A stretch of 64,000 bases of DNA. Origin: Saururus chinensis. Its lineage: Eukaryota; Streptophyta; Magnoliopsida; Piperales; Saururaceae. Positions within the stretch are counted from its first letter, which is position 1. Each line of letters opens with the position of its first letter. Under the pieces are notes generated by a model, which had not been told where the DNA came from, searched no databases, and saw only the letters and a program-made list of their open reading frames with translations. Below are positions 1-11,957 of the stretch, piece after piece. A program made the position numbers and the translations under genes. The stretch is taken from assembly GCA_035235625.1 (NCBI GenBank), contig CP141150.1, forward strand, positions 29,962,756 through 30,026,755. The letters run 5' to 3'.

Positions 1-2094
1 TGGGTCACATAAAATATCATATACACAATAGATAATAATATTATAATATTATAAAATTTTTAAAATTTGATCACATAAAAATTAGGGTATTAAAACTCTT
101 TAATTTTCTTGTGGGAATAACTTGATCATTGATTGAAATTAGTAGTTCAAACTTATATATATGAAAAGTAGACATGAAAAGCTTCGAAATACTCTTATGA
201 AATTGCGAATCAGAGTTCGGATAAAAAAGATACGACTATTCGAAATTAAACATAATGCACAAGACTCGCTTACTTGAATTGGACGCATGAATTGTCCATT
301 TAAATTACTATACGGGCCCGACTAATTAAAGTGATAAAAATTAATTTTTGGGGCTCAATTAGGTAGTTGAAGTAAAGAGGTTTTAACCCAACTTTTAAGG
401 AGATTAGGAACTTTAATCCTCATGCCTATAAAAGAGGCTGATTAGGGCTTTTAAGGGGGCTCTTAATTTTTGGCCCTACGAGAAGGAGGGAGAGGAAGAT
501 GGTTTTTCGACGAAGGAGATGAGTAATAGAGTTGGAGAGGAGCAAGCTCGAAGACCGATGTTTAACGAGGTAACCTGTCTAGTCTTTAACCCTATTACTT
601 GGTTTAACACTTAATTATCTTCGCCAAAGGAAGATGTGCGCCAGTGGAGCACAGAATGCGCATCGGCTCTGCGAGTTCAGTCATTCTAGTCTGGCCTTTT
701 TGGCCTTGGGCATATTGACCTAGCTTGCTGGCCTCGGCCTCACAAGCTTGGCCTCTTTGGTCTTGGCCATGGAGGGCGTGAGAGATGAGAAATCAGAGCC
801 GACCCATTTGGCTTCGGGTAGTGTGGCAGTGGTGGCATGGGATGGCTTTCATCCAGGTGGTGGCTTCGAAGGAGAGTAGCATGTGGCAACTGAGCTTGGG
901 CCTCTAGAATCATTGGATCCTGGAGATCCAGTCAGTCCTAGGGCTTTGCTTGGCCATGGCAACTAGTCGCATGCCGATCTGAAAGATGGCAGAGAGCGGA
1001 AGAAAAAAAGAAAGAGAGAAGGCAGAGATTTTGGCCCTGGCTAGCAGTGACACTAGCTATATCAGAATCACTATCAGGTGGCAATCCGGTGAGGCCCATC
1101 CCAGTCTATCTTTAATTTAATTGTATTGTTATTATGTGGATTTGTTCTAATTGGCCGGTTTGTCTTGTTTTGGGGTTAAAGATGGTTAATGATGGTTTTA
1201 ATTAATATTTTTCTTCATTTTATTGGTTCTTATGCTAAACTAAGTTTATCAAAATTTTCTAGAATTTTTTGGAATTTGTGGGTTTTTCAAAAAAATTAGG
1301 GTGCGGGTCCCGCCGTGGGCCCCACATTCGCATTTTTAGGGTGAAGGTCTCACGATACCCTAAACCCAACTTATTTCATCATTAAAGTGTTTTAGAATTT
1401 TTAACAATCTATTTTAGACCTAAAATGAGCAAAGTACTTATTTTAGTGCAAAATTTTATTTGTACCCCAATTTTTAATATATATACCCCCATAACTTACT
1501 ATAAATAGAAAATCCTATCTCCATTCCTATTTGGGAAGGGCTCAGATCTGAGAGGCTGAGAAGCCCTAAACCCCATACTAAAGAGTGGAAGTTGATTTAG
1601 GTAAGTTTTAGCTTTGATTTTTAATTAATCTATTAGGTTTTTACCTAATCTTTCTTAATCCTATCTTTTCCAAAGTTGAATCCTGTTTTGTCATACTAAA
1701 GTTTCTGTTTTTAATCCATATTTCAAACCTCTAAAGAGGGATTTAAGTTTTTAAACCAAAAAAGTCCTAAATCTACAAGTTTTTAAGTGGTTTTAACTTA
1801 AATAATTGGATTGATTAAGGTATTAACTAAACCCTAAATGAGGGTACAAATTTGAGGAGATTGGAGCTTCAATTTTGGACCAAAAGATCATTGAAGGTAA
1901 GGGTTTTTCTTCCAAAATGAGTTTATATTTCAGATTTGAAATTTGAAATAGTTTATGTGAGCTTTTCTTAATGTTGACCTTTAATACTGGGTTAAGTAAA
2001 GCATGTTCTTTTTAGTAATTTTCTTTTGATTTAGTTTAGAAATGACTAGATCTATCATGTCTGTTGACATTAAAAAAAAAATTTAATTATAAAT
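1..2094. other. Intergenic, repeat-like AT-rich sequence
   Basis: No coding region is supported here. The stretch is AT-rich with a more GC-rich block at about 640-1100. A TATA-box-like TATAAAAG lies at 427-434, about 60 bases before a purine-rich transcribed-looking block, an arrangement typical of plant LTR promoters. I found no LTR termini or target-site duplication, so the class is unproven. It may be a decayed LTR that starts outside the window. Confidence 0.4.
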
Positions 2095-2350
2095 TCAAAT
2101 GTAAAGAGTTCGGAGTTTGACTAGCTCTGAATGAGACCAAATTTTTAAAATGGACAAAGTCTCAAAAGTGGACAAAGTCAAAGAGAAAAAAAAAAGAAAT
2201 TTTAATGCTACACACATAGGAATGTGATAAAAACAATCAAAATTCAAAAGCTAAGATTTTGGAGCTTGACTAGCTCTGGATGAGTCCAAATCTTCAAAAT
2301 AGACAAAGTTGAAAGAAAAAAAGAAGCAAAATCTAATCTTATACACGTAG
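2095..2350. repeat. Degenerate direct duplication, about 149-bp offset
   Basis: Two adjacent copies share the order ggagYttgactagctctg, then gatgagWccaaat, then a gacaaagt motif, then a cacRtaggaat motif. The first begins near 2112 and the second near 2261. Several substitutions separate them, so the duplication is old. No coding potential is seen. Confidence 0.6.
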
Positions 2351-2639
2351 GAATAGACTAAGACTTCTAGCAAAAATTATTATGTGAGGACCTCATGAGG
2401 CCTCTTTATACTCAAAGTTAGCTATAAAATTCAAAATGACTAAGAGATGCTCTATAAGCCTCACATAGCCACATCAAAATAAAAAAAATCTGAATTGCAA
2501 AGTGTTGTGTGAAACCTTATAAATCTTACACCAAAATAGGCATAAAACCAAAAGGTTAAGTGACACTTGTGGACCCCATGATAAGTTTTGTTAAAAAAAA
2601 TAAAATAAATAATGATGTGTAAAAAGAGTGATGAAATGG

Positions 2640-3450
2640 AGGGGACTAAATCAAAGATATAATGCTCGGTCTTCTCTCACACTTCCCACTAACTTACACT
2701 TCACACTTCCTCCACTAATCAAACTGGTGCTTACCAACCTTCGCACTAACCCATTTTCCATAACCCACTAATTCACTCTCCACTTCGCACAAACTACCTT
2801 TCCAACTCACCCCACTATTTTAATTAACCGTACAACCCCCATCCTATAAATACTCATTTATTTCCATAAGAAGGGGTTTTTTGGCTTTTAAGTCTATGGA
2901 ACCTCCAAAAAGAAATCCAAAAGTCCATCACACACCAAAACACACACAAAATTCCTAAAAAGCCTTGACTTTTTGAGAATTGAAGAAGTTCAAGGAATCG
3001 GAAGACAAGCAGAAACACTCAAGAAGGAAGAAGAATTTGTACAAGGGAGTTCTTATTCTTCCAGAAGAAGTTTCTTTGTTTCTTCTTTTCTCTTTTTTAA
3101 ATTTGAAAATTGTAGCCACTTCTCCTGACAACTCTCTTTTCTTATTTTAATAAAATTTCAGTTATTTTTTCCATTTTGCCAACTAATTAAAGGGTTTCGA
3201 AAATTGATTAATCACTACTACTCAGTCTAAAGTGCAAAGATTAGTCTTGATTAATGAAGAGAAGGTCGTCCCACATAAAAAAAATGTTTTTCTCTATCTC
3301 TTGCAAGGAAGGATCATCTTATATGTTCTCTTGTCTTGTGCGTAGGGAACTACCGAAATCCCCCAACAATATCTTAAGTTTATATTTCAATACTACGATG
3401 TTTGGAAGTGATATTCGGATGTTCAAGTCGATTTTGTGTATTGTCGATTA
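2640..3450 (+). other. LTR-promoter-like block
   Basis: A consensus TATAAATA at 2845-2852 is followed by an A-rich leader-like stretch. The short open frame at 3254-3451 has no recognisable domain and I do not call it a gene. The pattern suggests a retrotransposon LTR, but termini and target-site duplication were not found. 3451-3669 holds nothing I recognise. Confidence 0.3.
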
Positions 3451-3669
3451 GTTTTGGGTTTGCAAGGTTGAAGAAGAACCAATTTTGAACTGTGAGGGGT
3501 GTTCGAACAGCTGTACAGGTGTTTGATCGGCCAAGAGTTTAAATGGTTGTCTGGCCGATTGAACGGCCATACAACATTTTTGCCATCTTGAGTATTTTGT
3601 TCATTTTCATGTCCTTCTTAAATCTCATTTATTATGATTATAATGAGTTATTTTTACTTAAAATGATAG

Positions 3670-4870
3670 TATGAAGGCATGAATATAATTAGTAGGTTAT
3701 ATTATGAATTAGTAGGTGTATAATGACGGCTTTACATGACTACCATATTAATGATAAAATTCTTTCCATTACCTTTGATTATGCTTTAAATAATAGTAGT
3801 GTTATCGAATTTCTTAAATCAAAGTTGTGCCCTATATTAAATAAAAAACTTTTTTCATATAAGACATTGTGCCATATTATTAATTTATTTTTTCAAGATG
3901 GCTTAACTATTGTTAAAGATGATGTAAAATATATAAAAAAAGTGTTAGTATATATTAGTTCTTCTCCATCTAGATATTAAGAATTTAGTGATTTATGTAA
4001 ATAATATGTAAAAAATTATAAACAATTTGTCTTCAATGTCAAACATAGGTGGAATATTACTTATATAAATTTACAATCTTGTTATGATTTAAAAGAAATT
4101 CTAATATTTTGGTGTGCCAATAAGATGTCAGATTCTTTATTAGATGATAATGATTTGGAAATTGTGATAATTATTTTGAATGTTTTGCATAGTTTTTATG
4201 AAGCCTTCTAAACAATTATCGAGTATATATTATCTTATTTCTTCTTTAGTTTTTAATTAAGTTTATAATATTACTCTACTGTTTACATAATATAGAAAAA
4301 TAGTGCATTTAATATGATTGTGGATCAATGGAAATAAAATCCAAACAATATTATAAAGAACTTCCTATGATTTTTTGTTTGAAGTGCAATTTTGGACCCT
4401 AGATTAAGTTTACTAGTGTCCAAACATTAGTAGAGGGTATAAATACTAATATGACTTTAGAATATAATAGTTTTATTGAAGATATTAAAAAAACATTATA
4501 TTTTTTACGATACATATAAATATATGGTAGTAGAATCACTTATGTATATATAAAATAATTTTATGAATTTTTAACTAAAAAAGAAATAAGTAACTTTTAC
4601 ATTTTAGTTTAGTGGCGAACATATGAAAAGGTTATAATGTACTTGCAGCCTTAGTGTGTGATTTATTAACTCTTCTACTGTCTACTGTAGTTTTGGAGAA
4701 TGCTTTTGGTTCATGAAACATATTATTGGACGGTCGAAGGAGTTGCTTAGATCCGACAATGATGGATTGTTACATCTGCTTGAAGGATTAACTAGATGCA
4801 AAAGAAAGAGAACAAGCTCAAAAATTAGAAGAGGAGCTAGAAGAAGACTTTAATAAAATTTTAATTTCTT
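3670..4870 (+). pseudogene. hAT-family transposase relic
   Basis: Broken reading frames on the plus strand keep the order of a plant hAT (Ac/Tam3) transposase. A segment near 3723-3980 has the CHIINLFFQDGL signature (family: C-hydrophobic-N-L-QDGL) followed by a YI-SSPSR stretch. A segment near 4040-4210 carries K-RWNITY and L-SCYDLK (family: RWNSTY). A segment near 4640-4810 matches the C-terminal dimerisation domain: LLTLLLSTVVLENAFGS, an R-S-LDP block, then CLKD-LDA-E. Stops and frameshifts separate the segments and the N-terminal BED finger is not visible, so it is inactive. The class is well supported by motif order; element ends and the 8-bp target duplication were not found. Confidence 0.75.
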
Positions 4871-5549
4871 CAAAAGTTCAAATATATTTTTTTAATGTTA
4901 GACTCTTAGAGTAGAATTGTAGAGGTGTGCTAATGTAAAATTGTAAATGATAGCTAGCTAAGTAGGTGCCAACCTGGTTGGGATGCACTCATATTATAAT
5001 GATGCAATTTTTATCTTCCTAAGATTTAAAAAATTATAAATTTACAAGATTATATAAAATTATAATTTATTAATATATTTAAAAAATAATTTGGAGGCTT
5101 GAGTTCTCGAGGGTTGCACTAAGCATGTGTTCGGAAGTGAGAGTTGAGCCTTGCCTGGCCTGACCCACACAGTGGCCTAATATGGGCATGGACTGGGCCA
5201 AGCCTAGCCCTTTGCCACCTCTGGTCATGTTCCTCCACTTACCCAACATGCTTGTTAGCAAGCTAAAAATGCTTGAAATGAGCTAAAAGGTAGAACAGTT
5301 TGGAACCAAGTGATAAAATACTAAACAAGCAATTTGAGAGTGGTCTTTCATCTAGAATGCTGCATCAATGTTGACAAAATATTTAAGCAAGTGTTAATAA
5401 GTTTTGTGGAAGTATTGCATCTACAAACACTAAAAACCAAAGTGGCACAAATGAATAAGACAATGTGAGGTTATATTAGATTTTAATTATATTAAGACTA
5501 TTATAGTATCTTCTCTAAATTTAATTGGGATATATTATTTTTAGGTTTT
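4871..5549. other. Intergenic, no gene seen
   Basis: AT-rich sequence. The block at 5100-5230, with repeated ggcctg and gggccaag words, resembles the GC-richer subterminal part of plant hAT-type repeats. Open frames here are short and have no known domain. Confidence 0.4.
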
Positions 5550-6060
5550 GTATATGAAGAAATTGTAAGAAGGATTATATGGATAAAAATTCAACTTGAA
5601 CCATGTTTGCGTTTGATTGAGGCATCAACTGAAGAGGGTACAATTGCAAGAACATATAGTGAACAAGGAACCTTCCAAAAAATCAAAAGTTTCTTCCTCT
5701 ATCGATTGCTCCTTGTCTTATAATCCAACCTCCCATAAACCACGAGGAAGATGACTTATGCCCTAGTATGTATGATCCTACTTTGAGACCACCAGGGATA
5801 ACACTTAAGAAAAAAAAACAACTAGCATAAAATATGCACATGTTGCAGATCTTATCCAAAAAATGCAAGAGGATAAAAAAGAAAGAGATGACAAAAAGAT
5901 TGCACTTTTTGAGGAGAAAATGGAGGAAGATAGAGAGAACAAAGCAAAATAAGGAGAAGATAAGAGGAAAAACAGAGAGGATGAAATTGAAGAAAATAGA
6001 AATGGAAATGGATATATATACACGAGATGTCTAAAGAGAAAAGGCTATATTATTCTAAGA
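5550..6060 (+). pseudogene. PIF/Harbinger-type ORF1 relic (NAM-associated C-terminal-like)
   Basis: The plus strand carries an LRPPGI-K-KKK motif followed by a charged helix rich in Lys/Glu (LIQKMQEDKKERDDKKIALF and then FEEKMEEDRE-like residues). This is the pattern of the NAM-associated C-terminal domain found in plant Harbinger ORF1 and related trihelix proteins: R-P-x-G-x-K-x-x-K followed by a coiled coil. In-frame stops interrupt it, for example after QLA near 5828 and after the ENKAK stretch near 5950. The transposase relic about 1.1 kb downstream on the same strand supports a shared PIF/Harbinger origin, which is an inference. Confidence 0.5.
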
Positions 6061-7130
6061 AGAGATGGGATATTCCCCAATGAGTATTAGGTGGAACTGG
6101 TATTTAAGTAGTAAGATTGATAGCACAAGGTATATGTATTTTTCTTTCACTTAATGTATAGTTATTTGTTTTAGTATCTATGTATTTGCATAGTAAATAG
6201 ACTTAATATATGTCAATTAAGTTTGAGTTTTGTGGAACATTTTATAAGAAGTTTGTGAGACATAAAAAGACTATACATTTTCTAGTTGTTGGGAAAGAAT
6301 ACCCATTTTACCCCTAGGAAAAAGTTATCTTGGAAAAAGTAGTATTTTTTTGGTCATTAGAAAGTTCATATATATAGCTCTCCCATGTTGAGTTTCTACA
6401 ATCCATATTTCCATTCTCTTCCCCATTTTGTGCGAAATTTCAACATGCTTCCAAATGTTTTTTCTTCTTGTTCCTCTTCCGCTTCTTACAGAGAGATGAG
6501 CCTTGAATAATCTCATCAATTCTGAGTCTAATGAAGAACTGAAATTAGAGATTTTGGCAATGATCTAGAGAACACAAAGAGAAGGAGGAGAAGACATAAT
6601 GGTTTATTGTAGCCCGTTTGCTACAAGGGGGCTTTATACGTAGGACAAAAGGGACAAAAAGCTAGCGAAGAGAGAAAGAACTAACTTCAATTTGAATTCT
6701 CAATTGCTTCATCGTACACTACATAAAACCCATATAAATAAGCATAAATTATCCCACTTCTAATAGAAATTGCCTTACAATATTCTAAATTAGGAAAGTA
6801 ATAAATAATGAGAATCCTACTTTTAATGATATATATATATATATATATATAATTAATTAATTAATTAACTAATTAATTGAGGTCTACCCAAAACTAGGAA
6901 AGATTATAAAGAGTAATTTCTAATTGCACTATGGTATTAAGAAGATAGGAGATCGGCTAATGGGTCTTAACATGGTTTTTTAAGGGTCTTACAATTATAA
7001 ATAGAGGACGAATTGGAGGCCATCACGAACTGTAAAATGATAATTTTGCTGGAAACCTTGCATACACTCCAACTCAATTTTAGAGGATGTTTTGTATGAA
7101 ATGATCTTCTATTCCTTTGAATTGTAAAGG
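6061..7130. other. Intergenic, includes (AT)n microsatellite
   Basis: No gene is supported. A pure AT dinucleotide run lies at about 6831-6851 and continues into an aatt repeat to about 6876. The stretch sits between the two coding relics of the putative Harbinger element. Confidence 0.4.
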
Positions 7131-7615
7131 CAATGGAGGCTTATAATCCATACTTTGTCAAAAAAAGAGATGATATCCGTCATCTTAATTTATCACCACT
7201 TTAAAAGGTCACCCCTATAAGGATGCTTACTAATGATCACGTAACAGATGTTGTGGACAACTTTGTGTGGATTGATCGATGCAAGAACTGTAATTGCAAC
7301 ATTAAAAAGGTTAGTCAAAGTGGTCATTGATGTTTTCAGAGATGAATAATTGAGAAAACTGAGCAACGACATTTACAGATTTTACTAGAAGGTGAGCACT
7401 GAGGGTTTCCTGTGATGTTGGGTAAATATGATTATATGCATTGAACGTGGAAGAATGATCTAGTTATGTATTTATATTCATGAAGACTACCATGAGCCTT
7501 CCTTGATTCTTATGATCTTTAGGTACGACATGTAATTTTTGGACTACCATGATCACATAATAATATCAATGTATCATCAATGTCTCACAACAATTTTTTT
7601 ATATATTTGAGATTC
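7131..7615 (+). pseudogene. PIF/Harbinger transposase relic (HARBI1-like)
   Basis: The plus strand reads EAYNPYFVKKRDD, then an IRML--DHVTDVVD block, then LLEGEH-GFPVMLG and an MH-W-KNDLV block, then YDM-FLDYHDHIIISM. These match the order of plant PIF/Harbinger (ALP1/HARBI1-like) DDE transposases: E-AYD-YF-KR-D, IRMLA-G---D-VDEY, L--GE-RGFPGMLGSIDCMHW-W, YDLWIWH-FFG-PGS-NDIN-L. Stop codons and indels run throughout, and the C-terminal half is missing. It is dead, but the family is recognisable from motif order. Confidence 0.75.
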
Positions 7616-8053
7616 ATTAAAACAATAATATTTTGATATTAAAAAATTAAGAATATTTTATAGTAGTATAAAATACAAAATTCTAAAGGCAATTAGTGCC
7701 AAGGATTAAAGGGGAAATCCAAAGAATATCCTTGTTTATGACTCTACTCTAACTTAGCTTAGGTAACTAGAAATGTATGTTTGTCGCCCAAAAAAAAGGG
7801 AAATCTATAAGGACCCATTTGTTTGATCTAAATCTGAAAAGCCAACTAAAAATTCTGAAAAGCCTAAATTTCACACTAAATTTAAATTTAAATCAGATCT
7901 AAATTTGAATTTAAATCTGAATACATTTAATTTTTAAAAAATTTTAAATAAATAATTTTTTAATTTGTACTAAAAAACTTTATTGTAGTAATAAATAATT
8001 AAATATTTTTTATTAATTATAAATATATAATTTGTGTTTAAAGATGTGTGATT
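7616..8053. other. Intergenic, AT-rich
   Basis: No gene is seen. The words ggacccatttgtttg at 7815-7829, preceded by ataa, resemble a Tourist/Harbinger terminal inverted repeat with a TAA-type target. I could not find a matching partner end. Confidence 0.3.
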
Positions 8054-8208
8054 AGGGGTGCAAACAGATAGACAAGGACAAGGGTTGGCCGCAGTCATCT
8101 GTTTACACATTAATACCTTTAAATTAATATTTTTATTATATTCTATTTTTACCCCCTCCACCGTCCCGTTTATGCTGTTTAAATTTTAAGAAAAATATTT
8201 GCACCCCT
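8054..8208. mobile_element. hAT-like MITE with 11-bp terminal inverted repeats
   Basis: The element begins AGGGGTGCAAA and ends TTTGCACCCCT, a perfect 11-bp inverted repeat of the type seen on plant hAT-derived MITEs. It is 155 bp long and non-coding. The 8-bp flanks (gtgtgatt and gattttga) do not match, so the target-site duplication is decayed or the ends are slightly misplaced. A second decayed TTTGCACCC end lies at 8250-8260. Confidence 0.55.
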
Positions 8209-8585
8209 GATTTTGAGATTTGTGAGAAAGTTCTGTACAAACTTTAAGAAAAATGTTTGCACCCTAATTTTAAGAGCTGTAAGAGGTCCTCTATAATTCC
8301 TTTCAAGATTGGCAAACCCATCACTACATGAAATGAAACTTGGCCAGTGAATAAGCTATTTCAAATGCTTGTGCATATAGTACATTTGAAGACATCTCGA
8401 TAAGAGATGTATCAGTAACAAATAAAATGCATCATGGCTTATTGACGTACAGGTGTAAAATATGGAACATGGAAAACTTTTATTCATTTAATGATAGTCT
8501 TTACAATCAAACTGGGGCATCACTAGCAATTGTTTCGGTATATGAAAAATCGGAGTTATTGAAATTTCCACTATGCATAATGTAA

Positions 8586-11060
8586 TCATCGGAAAGTTGC
8601 GATGGAGGAATAGGCCTTAACCCCCTGACACATTAAATATTCATTTGAGATCAACCCATCTAATTTCACATTCAACGCATCAAATTTCTCCTTCAACTTT
8701 GGCTTATTTGCCTTCTTATCTTGCTCTACATTTGCAGAGATGACATTTTCATCATTCTCATTTTCTAGCGAGAACTCCCTCTTCAAACTACAAGTGGCCT
8801 GCAGCATAAAGGGTTTCGTTCAATGACTTGTGGGTCAATAAAGTTTATTATCCAAACATAAATTTCAACAATCATGGACAAAACGTTCACACAAAACAAT
8901 ATAGAAGAAAAAAAATAGTGAACAGCACGCTATGAGCAGACCATGTATGCATATTTAGAATAAACGATCAATCAATGAGAAGCTGCTAATGCATTTGATT
9001 TTATATTGAAAGAAGCAAACCGACAAGTAATACACAACATACACAGTACATCCTATCATTCCACCATAATAAAGGACACAAGCCTTTAAAATCTCACTAA
9101 AAAATTATATCATTTCAAATAAACCAATTCTTTAGTTAGAATCTAAGAGTAGAAACGGTTCAGTTTTCCTTAATGTAACTAAACACAAAGGTAAAAAACA
9201 CTACCCGACAAAAGGACTCTTTTATATGAGAATTAATTGAAAAAGAACAAAATGCCTCTGCCAACATAATGAACAACTAGTTTGCACAAGGCTAAACCTT
9301 GATATGCTTCTAAGGCTAGACTTCATGACAAAATTTGGACAATGAAGCAGAATTTCAAGTTTTTGCTCGGTCAAATAGTTACCTGAAATTCTCCATAATC
9401 AACAACACCATTGCCTTCGGTGTCTGCTTGCCTCCATAATTCCTACGTATCTTTGCTACTAAGACCATGAGGATGGCCAGACAAGCCTAACTGCAATAAG
9501 AATGAAATATTAGAAGGTGCACCTTCCTGCGAGCACACACTGGTCTGCTTTAAGAAACAAAGTAACAGTACCTGTTGGAGTGCTTGACAGATACCAGAGT
9601 ACATAATATAATCACCAGAACTCTATGCCTTTAGAAAGGCATAGGCATCATCTACTGATAGGTATGCCTGGCGAAGCTGATACTGGTAAATCACAAATAA
9701 ATCATTGTCAGTTAATAAAAGATGAATTTTTATAAAGTTAAGCAGACACCAGTGAAAGAAACACGGAGACTCATGTATGACATTGACAGAAATATATAAC
9801 CGTCATCACTTCTACAAAAAATTAATTTATAAAACTGTATTGTTAATAGTAAAGTATAAAACTAAAAATATCACCTTGATGATACCAAAAATTGCTTCAT
9901 TCCAGCTTATATCCAGAGGTTTCCGATTATTGTTTGGATTACGAAGCCATATAAAATCTACTCCACAAATGTTCCCACGATGATTTCTATGGCTAACCCA
10001 CTTTAGAAAGGCAAATAATGGAAAAGAGAGTCAGAACGTGCTAATAGTACTCTATGCCTTAAAACTAGTAATACATGTTAATTCTAAAGATCATTATTAC
10101 CTTATGGGCATCTGCATCACTGTCTGTGTACTGATGAGCAGTGTCATGTGATGACACAAATCCTTGGGACCTGAGGAACTTGTAAACATGACCTCGTTTG
10201 CTTCCATTCCAGTCACTACAAAAATTAATCAACAATTCCTCACAATAAATTATACTATGTAGTCCTTCAAGACATATATCAACTCGTCTAGACAATGCAA
10301 TCAAATACCAACCCACAAAGGATGGCAGGCATGCATGGGGCTAAGCTTATTTTCTATCTGATAAGTTTCCAAATACTGTAGAATCTTGTATACCTGATAT
10401 AAAAGAAAGAGAAAACCATATAATATATGATAAGGAATATGAACAATAAATAGTAAGTACATAATAAAGATGCAAAGAAATAACCTACCTGGTGCAGACG
10501 AACAATAGACAGAGTAGAGTCATGGGGAAACAACAAATGTGTATTCACAATGACAATCTGCTGCTGGATATTGCAGCTTCGACTTGGCCAAAAAGGAAAA
10601 TAAGATAACCCCCTTCCCCAAGTCGCGTGTCATACATTTCAACAAGTTCATCATTTCCAACCCAGAATTCCTGCAATATCACCACGTACCCAAATCCACA
10701 TAAAGTACACTAAAAGAGTAAAAAAACTACAAAAAAAATTCGGATGTTTTCCTCTGTTGCATCAACAAAGGGATCATTTGCAAATTACAAAACCACCAAC
10801 CTGAAGGCAAATGATATAAGAACGATCACACGACAGTCGGTCCAATATGCACTCATTCCGACCTCCTTTCCTTAACAAACACAGATTATGAATACCCTTA
10901 AAAAACCATAGAGTTGTGCAGAGAAACAGTGAAATACCATAAATGCTATGAAATGGAAGAACTCCACGAATTTGTTTTTTACTTTCAATGCCACCTAATC
11001 TGCAAATGTCTGTCCTACATTTTTGTCTAAATTTTAACCACATCAGGCAATTTGTATCCC
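8586..11060 (-). pseudogene. EEP-family phosphatase/nuclease with EF-hand, pseudogene
   Basis: Exons on the minus strand match the plant family of endonuclease/exonuclease/phosphatase proteins with a C-terminal EF-hand (Arabidopsis At1g02270/At5g54130 type). Exons with GT-AG borders: ending 10801 (ILDRLSCDRSYIICLQ); 10670-10489 (EFWVGNDELVEMYDTRL, then IVNTHLLFPHDSTLSIVRLH); 10393-10313 (VYKILQYLETYQ); 10215-10101 (DWNGSKRGHVYKFLRSQGF); 10000-9875 (NHRGNICGVDFIWLRNP); 9682-9572 (LRQAYLSVDDAYAFLKA); 9490-9383 (EF-hand DTEGNGVVDYGEF); 8798-8586. It is broken by an internal deletion in the second listed exon that removes the middle of the catalytic domain, a 4-bp CATG duplication causing a frameshift near 10330, and TAG stops in the 9682-9572 and 9490-9383 exons. 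Splice sites remain intact, so inactivation looks recent. The 5-prime-most exon is unclear; a GC-rich block at 11214-11480 may hold it. Confidence 0.8.
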
Positions 11061-11957
11061 AAAATCAAATATGACAAAAACATACAGAACAAGCTAAAAG
11101 AAAATGCACATTTAGTCCACAAATAGAACGCAAAGCCACAGTTATCAAAATTATCAACACCAACTTACAATAATAACGCCCATACTACTGTCTGTGCCTG
11201 ACAAATAAGTAATTCATGAGGGTTCACCCAAAAAAGAGACGAAGCGAGGAACAGAGTGAGAAGAGTAATGACAGTAAATCGCCGAGACTGCCCGCGTCCT
11301 GAAATCCGGAGCTCGGCTGTCGGAATTAGAAGAGACGGGCGGAGTCAAGGCGGCAGGGCGACGGCCATGTGGATGCAACTCGGGGAAAGCAGATGGAATG
11401 AGTGGAGGCCGCCGGGAAGCAGAGGCCAAGGTCGGAGGAGTGAAACTGGCTGCGGCGATCGGGAGAGGAGAGACGAAGAGGTCGGGGTAAGTTTCAGAGG
11501 CAGTAAGTGGATGAAATGTATCTAACTGGCAGTGTAACGTACGTGTACGTAGCTTTCATATGACCTACAATGAAACTAGAAAAATACGAACGCATCTTAT
11601 AAAAAAACACGTTTTAAATTTCCCATCAAATAAAAAAATAAAAAAATGAAATTGTGCACAAAAACTGTAACCACCAAAATAAGGCGCAACAGACGCTCTA
11701 ACAGACCAACCTCAGCCCTTCCTTTCCAACTTTTGTGGTTCATTGCACATCAGTTGAAATAACCTAAAAAACTAAAACAGTAACTCGTAGATGTGTTTCT
11801 TTGCCGGATTCACCAGCATAAGCTCAATAAAAAAAAGGAGAAACAGTAATTCGTAGATTTGTTTTATCTTTCCTTTTTTGCAGAGCGTGAGATTCACCAT
11901 TTACTGCATAAATGAAACTAATTGCACCAGGCGTGCCAAGGTAGAGACTGAGAATTC
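11061..11957. promoter_or_regulatory. Shared upstream region between divergent genes
   Basis: This GC-rich then AT-rich interval lies between the minus-strand EEP pseudogene and the plus-strand gene starting at 11958. The 11214-11480 part reads as a Pro/Ser/Arg-rich frame on the minus strand and could be the first exon or 5-prime UTR of the EEP gene. A pyrimidine tract ending in ag just before 11883 could be a UTR intron acceptor for the downstream gene. No TATA box is obvious. Confidence 0.35.
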
